Shown: positions 24,800-35,614 of the stretch, piece after piece | How positions within the stretch are numbered: position 1 is the stretch's first letter | How the letters are laid out: the number at the start of each line of letters is the position of its first letter | NCBI GenBank assembly: GCA_030549205.1 | Contig: JAUKTV010000011.1 | Span: forward strand, 1,054,001 to 1,118,000 | Direction: 5' to 3' | DNA length: 64,000 bases | DNA from: Apiosordaria backusii | Taxonomy: Eukaryota; Ascomycota; Sordariomycetes; Sordariales; Lasiosphaeriaceae | The notes under the pieces: generated by a model | Told to the model about the DNA's origin: nothing | Databases searched by the model: none | Seen by the model: only the letters and a program-made list of their open reading frames with translations | Position numbers and translations under genes: made by a program

Positions 24800-27445
24800 G
24801 GTAATAGTTTTATTAATTTCTTACTATCGGAATAGTATAATAAACGGCTATTTATATAGTTAACTGTAGTTTAGGCTAAAGTTTATTACCGTTATTAAGG
24901 AAATATATATCTTCTTTACTATATTTATTTTATTGTATTGTCCCCTTAAGTAGTAAAAATCGGCTTAAGGTTCTATTATCGAATTTACTTAGAAAATAAA
25001 TGCTAACAGTTAGTTTAGGTATTTTAATTTATATAGGATACTTATTAAAATTAGGATATTTATTAGGACCCTATATATTTCTATTATTATTATCATTTTT
25101 ATTATTAAAAAAGACTATTAATTACTGTTTCTTTAAGTAGGTTTTAACGTAGCTTTTTAACTGCATTACTATATTAATATTAAGTCTGGCCTTTATTAAC
25201 TTTACAGTATTAATACTATATAATTTCTTTAATTTAAAGCCTTTAGTAATATAGTTCTTTTTAATTAAATAGAAGGCATTTTAACTATTATTATTATAGT
25301 AATATTAAGCAGTAAAGTTAATAAAGAAGTTATTAAGAAGCTTACAGTTTGATTTGGTCTTTAGAAGGGCAGGTAGTAAAGAAGACTGTAAGGAAAATAA
25401 AGCCAGGTTTTTTATCTATTAAGTACAGCTCTTACCTACTTTATTTACTGTCCGAAAGGTCGGTAATTTATCGTTTTACTAATAAACTGGCCCTAGATTC
25501 TAATCCGGCCTACTATTATTATGTTGGTTAATAATAATATTTAGTATTATTATTCCTCGGTATTTCCTCTATTGCTTTAGAATATCGAATTTGTTACTAT
25601 TTAAAGGAATATTATTAGCTTTTTCTAACCTTAGATTTTTTTTCTTTACTTTATTGATAATTTTTGTTTTTATTATTAAAGGAAAGGCGTTAAAAGTTAC
25701 CTTTTAGATAGGATTGTAAATAGTATTAGCCTATACTGTTATCTTTAATAAGAAAATTAATAAATGCTTTTTAAACTTTAAGGCTTTTTAATAGAAATAA
25801 GGATTAGGGCTATCTTTATAATAAGGGCAGCCTTATTTAATAATATAAACCTAATGCTTTATTAGTTTATTATAATAATAAGTAAGTAAAGTAATTTCTC
25901 CTTTACAAATAAGCTTTTTATTATTTATTATAAAATTCTTTAAGGCTGTAAGTATAGTATTAGTAGGGTTTCTACTACTATATCTACTAGGCATACCTAT
26001 AGTAGTAGCTACTTACCTTTAGGCTAGAGTATTGGTTTAAAGGCTTAGTTAAGCAATTGACTAGGCAACTTATTAGGAGGTTTATTAAGCCGGTAAGGTT
26101 TGTAAAAGTAGAGAAGGTAGAAGTAAATTAAACTAGTAGGTTAATTTTAATTTAAATAACTTTAAATTATTAAGATTTTAATCTAAGGCTTTTACTATAC
26201 TCTCTATAATATTATAAGTATTGGAGGTATTTATCTTAGCATGGTCTTTATTAAAGGCAGGTTAAGTAGTTTGGAAAAGACTTTCTTTTATTTTAGTATA
26301 TACTGTAAGTAAATTAAAGTCGATAGAAGAAAGATAAGGACTGCTATTATACCTTTTTTAGTTAAGAAGGCTAATTACGTTAATTATAAGATTCTTATTA
26401 ATTTTAAGAACGTAGCTATTTAAATAAAATCCTAATAAAAAATTATTAATAAAAGCAGGGTTTTCGTTATCCTTTTTTATTTCTACCTTTTTTAGATTTA
26501 TATATTCTAATAGTAGTAAAATCCTAGGTTTAAACAAGTTAAGGTATAACGACGATATTTACTTTAGTAAGTAGATAATTTAAATAGGGACTGAGCGAAG
26601 GAGTAGGAGTAGAAGGGTAGTTAGTTCGGTATAGGGTTCGGTATCGGCTTCTTTATTATTATCGGCTTCTTTATCGGTATTATTGTCTTTACCGGGTAAG
26701 GTAGTATATTAGAGGATACTTCTAACTAGAGGTTAAAAGCTAGGTATTTAGTAAGAAGTAACTTTAACTACAGGTATATTTAATAAGGAAGTCAAACTAT
26801 AGTACTATATTAGTATAATTGGTAAGCTACTTTATTAAGATATAACCAGAAGAGTAGGCCTTACTAAAGTAGTAGCCGAAGCAGTGGATTTTACAGCTTT
26901 TATTGTATTAAGCGTATACTTCTTTACTAGCCAAGTAAGCATATTATTAGACTTATCAGCTTAGTAGATAAGGCCTTTAACCTTTAATAGTAGCTGCTTA
27001 TATTTATCTTCTACCCTAGCTATAGTTCCGAAGCTTTAAAGTACCTTTACCGCTGCCGCTTTCTCTAATAAGACTACAGCTTTAAAAGTATTTACAGTAC
27101 TTTAGGCTTCTTTAGCTTTTTCTTAAGGGTCTATTCGAAAGTGCTTCCGGCCGATAGCGGAAGCTTTAGCCTTACCTTTAGTCTTCTTTAAAGTTATAGG
27201 TTTAGTAGTTAGAGAGTTTAAAAACCGGACTTTAATATATAAGCCTTTATATAAACAGATAATTTGACAGTGCGGTTTACCTTCAAGCTAAAGAATAGAC
27301 TTTAAAGGTATTAAATTTAATACTATAGTAAAGATCACGAAAAATAATACGGTATATGGCTTCACTGTAATAGTCTTTGAAGGCTGGAAGACCTGAATTA
27401 AGGGTTCGAGAGTATCTTCGTTACTATACAAAAGTAGCAGTGTGG
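24800..27445. other. Unassigned RIP-mutated right part of the TIR element
   Basis: This TA-rich sequence lies inside the inverted repeats but downstream of the transposase relic. I cannot identify a protein family in any frame. A less degraded, serine-codon-like stretch lies near 26600-26720, and a 60-codon open frame at 25349-25531 is probably chance. Confidence 0.4.
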
Positions 27446-27511
27446 AAGATTGGATCAAATCTTTGGCAAAAAACGCTTAGGCCAGAACGACGTTTCGAAT
27501 GCAACGCACAG
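27446..27511 (-). repeat. Right terminal inverted repeat (66 bp)
   Basis: This is the reverse complement of 23529-23594 with about four transitions, clustered around TTGGC against TAGTA and one C/T nearer the end. It marks the right border of the element. Confidence 0.9.
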
Positions 27512-30500
27512 TGGATGACACTCCCATCCAAGCTTTCCCGTTATGCCCACAACTGGCAAACGGGGGGGACAAGGAGGCAGGAGAAAAAAAAGTTTGCTCC
27601 CCGGGTACGGGCAGGGGGGCCTGGTTGACCAGAAAAACCGAGAGTCTGGTTCGGTTCTTTGCGAGGAGTGTGTAGGTAGCCGTTATTGTCTCCGGTCTCT
27701 GCACCGGCGGTGTGTATGAAAAGTCGCATGCTTTATCGATCCATCCCCGCCTTCTCCGTGATTCTTCTCGAAGGTAACATGCCTTCCTTCACCCGGACAC
27801 GGCTCCGAGGCCAGAAACCCCCAATCCGGCTGCTTCACACTCTGACTCATGTTCACGAGCATCAATCATCACAAGACTCTAGGAGTACCGGCTCCCAACA
27901 AACTCGTGATATCGCTGCACGGTCGGCCTGTTCGCAGGGAGCCGCACCAAGATCGGCGATATGGGTACGGTGTATGAAATCCATAGCAGGAATCCACAGT
28001 CCGGGCAGGCAGGGGGGTTTTGCGATTCGCGGGTTCCTTGGCGACCAGGGGTAAAAACGTGCCGACCTCTTCACCGCTACTCATCGCCCGCTGAAATTCT
28101 GGCTGTAGATTTCCGTTTTCCTGGATATCGAATGCAAGTAAAAGGGGATTTTCAAACGTCTTCCAGGCAGAATGTCGTAATCTCTCCGTTTCTGCACAAC
28201 TCTCGGTGAACAAAAACTCCGTAGCAGGTTTTTCTGTAGCCTAGATCAGCAGCTTGGCCCTGCATCCATGATGTAGGACAGTGTAGATGCTTCACTAGGA
28301 CCATGAAGCTGAACTCAACACCGCAACACCGCCCTTCACATCGCGAGAAAGACGCCGTCAAAAAAGACACCGCCTGTCTCCTTACCCCTCCAAACACCAA
28401 AAACATCAGCCGGTCCCCTCCTCCCCCTAATGTAATGTAATGCAAAACAGAACCCAAGCAACACCGCTGCTTACACCACCTTAGCCTCGCGTCTCGTGCC
28501 CATGTTGCATGTTACTATGATGCAGCAACCCGGACCAAGCAGTGGCGACGGACCCAAAATGTCCTGATAGTCCTGATAGAGTCTGTGGACTACTGCACCC
28601 TGCACACATCCAGTGACCCAGACTTCCGGATCGAGGTCAAGCATCCGCCTGTTGAAGCACCAGGTTCCACCAGAATTCTCCAAAACAATGCAGCTCTCGA
28701 AAGTCTTGGTCCATGATGGCTGCATTATGCCATTCCCTTCTCAGAGATCCCGGCCGAGAATGAGTCCGTCCGTCCGTCTTCAGTCGTCGGATCCCGAACC
28801 ATGCGGAAGGGAGGAATAATAATGCCTCGGAGCGGCGGGGTATGTTTTGGAAAATCTCTCCCTCTGCAACGCCGAGGCAGCATCGTGACCTTTTCACCGC
28901 TCAACTGTGCAATATCCCATCTCTTGGCGCGTTCGGAATGGCTGCACGATGTTTGTTTGTAGGCATGCTCTGCTGCTTCTAGTAACAGAATGGGTAATCC
29001 GACGGAGACGCAGTGGAGCAAAGCAGAGCGGACAAGGACCATGTCATTTTGGCGTCATGTATGGTGCGACTGCGAATATCTTCAATATTTTCAGGCGTCC
29101 AGAACTGGCCGAGAGCGGAATGAAGTCCAAGGAGGTGATGGGCAAGCCAGAGAGGATCGATCCCGTCTCTGGTTGAGTAGACTTGTGTACGAAATAGAGG
29201 AGCAACATGAAACAGTGTGCGACTGGGGCAGGAAGCTGATGATGTCCCGCTATCATCGAGATCAACCTATGAGTCAGTCACTTTTTTGCTGAGGGGTCAT
29301 TCCCGCGACTGGCGAGAGAAAATCTGGCCCAGATATTGAGGACGAATAGGATGGTTGCTCCAGTACCCGGAAAGGGGCCCCGTAAACACTATCAACTTGC
29401 CACAGGCATGCGTACAGACATGCTAAAAACCAGCGGAGGGACGTTGGGCATCTGTCGAGATCGATCCGACACAAAGGGACTGCCTCGCTAGGTTGCATAT
29501 TGGGCCTTCTTTCATCGCAACGCAAGTTATTGCCTGCATAACGACGGCTGCAGATGCTCAAGCAAGTCGGGAGCGTGGCTGCTTCTGACGGTCCCATCCA
29601 AATGGACGAATTGCGAGCAGGTTGGGAGGAGAAGGCCCATGGTGTATCCAGACCAAAGCTGGGCGTGGGACCCGACGCTGGAACCAACAAATGATGGCTT
29701 TGCTCGTGACAAAAACAAACAACATTGTTCAATCCCATCTGCATGGCCTGGGCCCCTAAAAGGAATATGAGGGGCACTTCCCACAACGTCGGGACGGTGG
29801 CTTAGTGGAAAGAGAATGAGCCCCAGAACTGCGCGATCGCCTCAAGAGTGGTGATTGGCCGTATTCCAGTCTGCTACCGGTCCGTTGCCGCATCTTTCAA
29901 CGGGCCCGCAGAAGCCGCTTCCGCTCCGGAACGCTGCTATCGTCCCACACTTGTCGTCCCGATAGCAAGGCAAGAATCAAAACACCGAGGAAATCTGCCT
30001 ATCATCTCGAATCGCACATGTGTGCGAGCAAAGCATAGGCAGACTGATAAAGCCGAAGCAAGACAAAGTGCTGATGGCACCTTAGGGAGGACATAGCGGG
30101 GACTGCTTTGCAGTAGCCTGCCGGGGAAGCCCTCCAATCCGCCTAGTTGTGTTGATCTCACAGTTAGCCGGTGGTCCATCACTCGATATTTCATGTTTTG
30201 ATGACAGTCAACCAAGGACTCTGTAAAGTGAGGTGAAGCGTCGCTGTCACGTCTCTGGAGAATCGATTGGGTGCCATGCTTGCCGGCTGACTGTCGATGA
30301 TGCTCTGAGACCCAAAAATGCTGCTGACACCTGACAGTCGACCACTGAGTCTTGAGAGCACAAGTGTGCAAAAGTGTGAGTGAAGTGGGTTTTCGTGCGT
30401 CGTTCGCGACCGGCTCTGGATCCGACAGACGCGCTCCTTCGCGCGTTAGAGAATAGAAACACCCTGACGGTTGGGCAGAGACGAAGGACTCTTGTTTTGG

Positions 30501-33002
30501 GTCGAGATGGCGCGGGCCTCGAGATATGCGGCCGGGTGCATAAATGCATCTGGGCAGCTCTCGTGAGTGGCCAGCTTCCCCTTCAGCACCTGCGGGCACT
30601 CCGTCTAGTGGAGTCGAAGCGCTGCAAAACCAAACCAAACTCCAAAATACCAGCCACCGACTTTTACCATTCCATCCGTTTTGGTGTTTTTTTTTTTCGT
30701 TTGGACTGCCGCCAGCCTGCGACTCGGGTACGGATAGAGGGATATGCGGATATGCTTCGATATCAGGAGCCGTCCATTGAAGTAGGGCGCGTGGAGAGAC
30801 CGTTGAGGGTGATACAGGGCGCACAATTGGGCTGTCAAGTGTCAATTCGGAGAGTGGGGATGCTGTGTAGCGGCGAGGAGCGCGTTTGAGGCTGCTGGAT
30901 GCTGAATGGAAGAATCGAAGAAGAGATCACGCTGCCTTCTCGAATCTCGGCCAGGCAGGCTTTGGGCGCAGTGCGCTCTGGCAGGTCAGGTGACCGCACC
31001 GTTATCGAAATCACGAAAATAATCTTGGCATTTGTGGGGAAAGATGACCTTGCGTTTTGTAAGCGACTCTCGATGATTGGAGCCGCGGAGCTTCACACAA
31101 CGTGCCGCACCGCACAAAGACCCAGACTTCCGTTCTCGCTACTTCCCGTTTATCCTTATCCACAGCCGTTCGTCCAAAATCGTCTCTTGTCTCTTTTCGC
31201 TTCGAAACAAGGGACTGATTCGATGGCCAGACTCTTCAGACAGAAAACGGCATTCATGCCTCGTGGTCCTCGTGGTCCTCGTGGCTCTGCCGCGGAGCAA
31301 AGAGCTTGGCACCCACTGAAGCAGAAGACGATGACGAGAGCCTGTTCGCAGTCGCACCAAGAAATCCAATGCCCGGTGTCAGCACCCTGACGCCATTGAC
31401 GAATTGTTTGTAGGTGCTGCGATATTTTCCCTGTCCCCCGCGAAAACACCACCACGCCCCGACTGTGATCATCACCCCGCGCAAGAATAGCCTCAAGGGC
31501 TTCGAATGCTGCTAGTTGCTAGCTCCCGCTAGGCCAGAACCTCTGCGGCGCCATCCCGTTCTAGATTTCGTATCTCTTGATCACAGTCGCCGTCGCCATC
31601 ACCTTCAGCGCTACTGTCACGGTATCACTCCACTACGACCCCTCCGAGCAATAGGATGGTCCGCCTTGCCAGAGCCATCAGATGGTGCTGCCCAGAAAAC
31701 GGGGGGTTGCTCTCACGGGGGCACACGCTCTGCTCACGAGGTTCGAGTGAACCCTGGCAAACCCGTTTTTGGGGGTGTGGGAGCAACTGCAAGTCCGCGG
31801 CAGACGACTGGTCTGCGAGCACTTTGGGTATCGATGCCATATGGCCATTTCTGCCCAACCTGTCGAGGCGGTCCTTCACAACCACTCATTCGCCCAAACC
31901 CAATCATGAGAACAGCGTCCCTTCCACTCTTCAGTGGCCCTCTTCCCGGGTACTCAGCGGTCTTGTTGCCTTTTTTGCGCTGCCCTTTATAGCGGCTTTC
32001 AGCACTTTGGTCCCCATGCCGTCTAAAAATCGACCTATCACTCGGCTCCGGCAACGCTCCCCCTTGGTAAATCGGCTGACAGGATCAGACAGATTGGGTG
32101 AAGCCGGGGCGGCTTCCAAGGGAAGACGCCCGGGCCCGACAAGCGATCGCTGATTTGATCTCAGATGCTTCGATTTGGCATGTCCAAAACTGGCCGCTAT
32201 CCCAAGTTGATAGAGCAACTCTTTTCATACAGTCCTATTTGGGAAGTTCCCAGGCTCCGTTCTACTAGTCCACATCTCCACTTTGGCCTTCGTCTCGTTC
32301 GTCCTGTTACCGTTAGTATCTCCTTGCCGTTCCAGAATGCAAGTACCGGGGCAGTCACAAGAGGTACCCTTCCGAAACGGAAGACGCAACCACTGAAAGA
32401 ATGTGAGAGGGGCAGAGGGCATCACCATCAATCAATAGCATGGCCCGTTGGTTTGATGAGCCTCTCTCCCTGGTTTGCACCGTTGCACTTCCCGCCAGAC
32501 TTGTTCTTGTCCGACGCTCAGTCTGCTTCTTCCTGGCCGCGTTTCTTGAGTGTTTTCAGAGAGTACTTTGGACCCCGGCACGTTTGGGTGGTCCTTCAAA
32601 TCGGATCTCTCTTCGCTACACTCCCCAGCCTCGAACATACACCCCTACAATTCACCCCCCTCCCCTCCCCCTCTCCGAAAAACTCTCCCCCCCATGCACA
32701 TGCCCCCCTCTCGCAACATCCACTCCCGCCATGTACCACAACCGTCTACAATCCCATCATCTCTGCAATTGGGCAAAGTCGGGTACGTACCCTGGGCTGT
32801 TCGGCAACGCTCTTTTGCAGAGAGTCGTGCTGCTCTCGGCCTGACCACCTTCAAGTACAAAACATAGAAGGACGGACAACCCACTTCATCCCACTCTCCA
32901 TCCACAATCATCATTGTCATCATTGACCATTGTACGCTCTCCTCGTCTTCACAGAAAGCAAGATCGAGGATCTCTACCATCTTTTTACACACACACACAC
33001 AC

Positions 33003-33050
<48 letters not shown>

Positions 33051-33201
33051 ACACACACACCAACCATCATCAACCCATCCCCGGTTCTGGTCTGAGAGCC
33101 CCTCCTTCCAGAAAAGCGACAGTGTGACTTGGATCCAAAAGAGTGAGTGACATTTCGGCTTCTCTCCCACCCAACGGCCCTCCCCTTCTGACCCCTCCAT
33201 C
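27512..33201. other. Long gene-free stretch upstream of the bZIP gene
   Basis: Nearly 5.7 kb with ordinary base composition but no recognisable coding sequence. The longest frame (29937-30845, - strand, 302 codons) has no domain, is overlapped by an open frame on the other strand and looks like chance. The distal part is probably regulatory sequence and 5' leader of the transcription factor gene starting at 33699. Short triplicated CCTCGTGGT units occur near 31259-31286 and a CA dinucleotide repeat at 32987-33061. Confidence 0.45.
32987..33061. repeat. (CA)n microsatellite
   Basis: About 75 bp of nearly pure AC/CA dinucleotides with two interruptions (one G, one T). It lies in the probable leader region of the bZIP gene. 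A shorter CA run occurs at 35800-35820 in the 3' UTR of the same gene. Confidence 0.95.
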
Positions 33202-33234
33202 ATGGACCACGACATGAATTCTTGGATCTCTTAA
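33202..33234 (+). promoter_or_regulatory. Upstream ORF 1 of the bZIP gene
   Basis: A ten-codon frame, MDHDMNSWIS and a TAA stop, in the probable 5' leader about 460 bp before the main start codon (about 295 nt after splicing). If the leader starts upstream of this point, ribosomes must reinitiate or scan past it, as in the GCN4/cpc-1 type of translational control. Confidence 0.45.
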
Positions 33235-33416
33235 ACCTGCCCACCCCTGCTTCCCGCTCTTCTTTTAGCACATCCCCCACAAAAGCCTGTATCAATCCCC
33301 TCCTCCCCCTGATCTTCTCTTATATCTTCTCACCTTCCCCCTTAACCTTCAACAACACAAACACCTAACGGTCCCCTCAAGCTTCTTCACACAAACACCT
33401 CACCAGTTCAACCTGA

Positions 33417-33431
33417 ATGCCACAAATCTGA
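33417..33431 (+). promoter_or_regulatory. Upstream ORF 2 of the bZIP gene
   Basis: A four-codon frame, MPQI and TGA, ending 11 bases before the donor of the leader intron. It is therefore retained in the spliced leader, about 110 nt upstream of the main ATG. Confidence 0.4.
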
Positions 33432-33442
33432 ACCGCAACCTG

Positions 33443-33612
33443 GTATGCACCTGAGCGGGATTTTTTCCTGGTCTCTTTTTCTCCGCACATCCATGTCGTC
33501 CTGAGCATCCCCTGCTCTCACACCCCCGACGCCTCCCAAAAATAAAAAGCGGGTGGCTTTGCACTCACCGCTCCCCCCGGTCCGCTCAACGACTAACACA
33601 AACATATAATAG
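33443..33612 (+). promoter_or_regulatory. Predicted leader (5' UTR) intron of the bZIP gene
   Basis: A GTATGC donor at 33443, a GACTAAC branch sequence near 33590 and an AATAG acceptor at 33612 make a convincing 170-bp intron in the untranslated leader. Its removal deletes a further short frame (MSS plus TGA near 33493), so splicing changes the set of upstream ORFs. Confidence 0.65.
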
Positions 33613-33698
33613 GAATTGGACCGCACACTCCTTAATTTCACATCAACACAGTCGGAAACGCCACCACTCGCATCACAAAATCACATCAGTGGCCTACC

Positions 33699-35614
33699 AT
33701 GGTCTCAGCATTCCCAATGGACAACTTCTACAGAGGGCCGCTATCAGTCGACACCAACCATGCTCAGAAATACTTTGAGGATGAGGCCGACAGCATACTC
33801 GACGACAACATTCTTGACCAGAGCGGCATCGACTCGGGCTTGGAGATGTCTCCCTCCATGGCGGACAGCAGAAGGGATTCTTTCGCAGTTGCCCCCTCGC
33901 TCTTCTCGCCAAAGACCGAGTCCTGGCAGTCAGTAGATATGCAGTCTGTCCCGTCCAACAACCCCTTCTTCGACTCTCAGAGCAACAACCCCTTCCTGCG
34001 GATGGATCAAGGCCAGCATGCCGTTTACTCGAATCAGTCCTGGCCCATGACCAGCTCTGGATCCGCCACCCCTCAGATGCAGAACTTTGACGGTCTCCCG
34101 GCGGAATACGACTCGACCGGCATGAACATGTTCCCCAAGCCCAACAACCCTTTCCAGGTGCAAGCGACTCCCTTTGGCAACCCCGGACCCCAGCCCGCCA
34201 TGTTTCAGCAGCTCCCTCAGTCCATGCCGACCTCCCCCCAGAAGGATGTGTGGATGGCACAGGATCTCAAGAGCCAGGCTTTGAAGCGGCCGCGGCCCCC
34301 CAGCCCCTTGATCCGCTCTCACAATGACTTGCGGAGGGGCGATGGCATCCGGAAGAAGAACGCTCGCTTCGACATCCCCGCTGAGCGCAACTTGACCAAC
34401 ATCGATCAGTTGATTTCCCAGTCGACCGACGAGCAAGAGATCAAGGAGCTCAAGCAACAGAAGCGACTTCTGCGCAACAGACAGGCTGCGTAAGTACCCC
34501 CATTCTATCATCCTCTTATAGAGCGAAGCATGCTAACCATCCCCACAGCCTCGATTCAAGACAACGCAAGAAGCTTCACACTGAGCGGCTTGAGGATGAG
34601 AAGAAGCATTTCACCGAGATGATCTCCAACCTGGAGGACACCATCAATGAGATGCAAAGGGAGCTTGAGAAGCTCACCCTGGAGAAGCAGGACTATCAGA
34701 CTTATGCCCACAACCTCGAGAGAGAGCGTGACGAGTTGATCGGCAAGCACACGATCGAATCGGGTGAGCTGCGGAAGAAGATCAGCGTCCTGACCAGCCA
34801 CGTGCAGTCCCTGGAGGGTGCCGCCTCTAACGCACCGGGTTTCCCCGGCGCTTTTGGCGAGATGGACGGCATCACCATGGATGGCTCCTGGGAGAACATG
34901 CCCGTCTTTGGCGAGTTCCCCATGGAGCAGACTGCCGAGGTCAAGCAGGAGATGCAGCTTGTTTCCACCAAGAAGCCCGAGATCGCTCTGCCGACCAACT
35001 CGGAGAAGCCCGCCCAGCAAGGCGGCCTCCTCTTCATGCTCTTCCTCGTGGGTGCTTTCGTACTCTCGAGCCGCTCGACCCCCAGCATCCCCCGCGTGTC
35101 CGAGGATGTCCGCGCCGCTTCGGCGACGCTCCTCGAGAACGTGCTCAAGGATGCTGGCGTCAGCGGCCAGGCCCCCTCGGGGGTCGCTGCGATGGCTCCC
35201 CAGCCATCCGGCACCAGCTGGACCCAGGCCTCAGGCTCATCGCTCCCGCTTGCCACGCCGATGGTGGACAAAGTCGCACCATCGATGCTCGGCGAGATGG
35301 CCGATGTCCTGACGCAGCCCACCGAACAGCAGACCAACGAGCAGCTCTTCTCGCTTACGGCTGCGCAATATAATGACTTGACCTCGCAAGATTTCCTCCC
35401 TAATGCTCCCGCCGAAAGGTCTACGAGCCAGGGCAGACGCAATCTCGCTGAGGCTCTCGCCAACATGCGCAACCCGAATAAGCAGTCGGCTGCCGAGGTC
35501 TACACTCGGTCGCTGCTCTGGGACCAGGTTCCGAGCGACGTTGTCCGATCGTTTGCCAAGATGATTGCTGAGAGCAACTCTGCTCAAGCCTCCAGCGGCA
35601 AAGACCGGTCATGA
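33699..35614 (+). CDS. bZIP transcription factor with a predicted C-terminal membrane segment
   Basis: Two exons (33699-34489, 34549-35614) split by a 59-bp intron with GTAAGT donor and GCTAAC branch; 618 residues. The first 230 residues are low-complexity and NPF-rich (several NNPFxxS motifs), as in an activation domain. RLLRNRQAALDSRQRKK (about residues 256-272) contains the canonical NxxAAxxSR DNA-contacting motif, and the intron falls inside it. A long coiled coil follows to about residue 355. Residues 422-438 (GGLLFMLFLVGAFVLSS) form one hydrophobic stretch of membrane-helix length, followed by about 180 more residues. Cytosolic bZIP, single helix and lumenal tail is the layout of animal ATF6/CREB3. 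By inference this could be a membrane-tethered stress regulator. It could also be soluble if the stretch is buried. The context (long leader, upstream ORFs, leader intron) fits a tightly controlled regulator. I cannot give a gene name. Confidence 0.88.

Larger units (their letters stand above)
23529..27511 (+). mobile_element. RIP-destroyed DNA transposon with 66-bp terminal inverted repeats
   Basis: The 66-bp ends, 23529-23594 and 27446-27511, are inverted repeats differing at only about four positions, all transitions. Between them lies 3.85 kb of TA-rich sequence with stops in all frames. A Tc1/mariner DD34E transposase relic is readable on the + strand at about 24.2-24.8 kb. Total length (3983 bp) is about twice that of a usual Tc1-like element, so the right 2.6 kb may be an extra gene, a nested insertion or a composite. 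No clear TA target duplication is visible at the ends; both flanks show only TG next to the repeat. Confidence 0.8.

Noticed and set aside
29796..29870. TGGCTTAGTGG resembling a tRNA A box
   Set aside because: No B box or acceptor-stem pairing follows at the right distance.
29937..30845. 302-codon open frame on the - strand
   Set aside because: No domain, unnatural composition, competing open frame on the other strand and no start or splice context; most likely chance in GC-rich DNA.
32645..33215. Open frames made of Cys-Val or Thr-His repeats
   Set aside because: They are simply translations of the (CA)n microsatellite.
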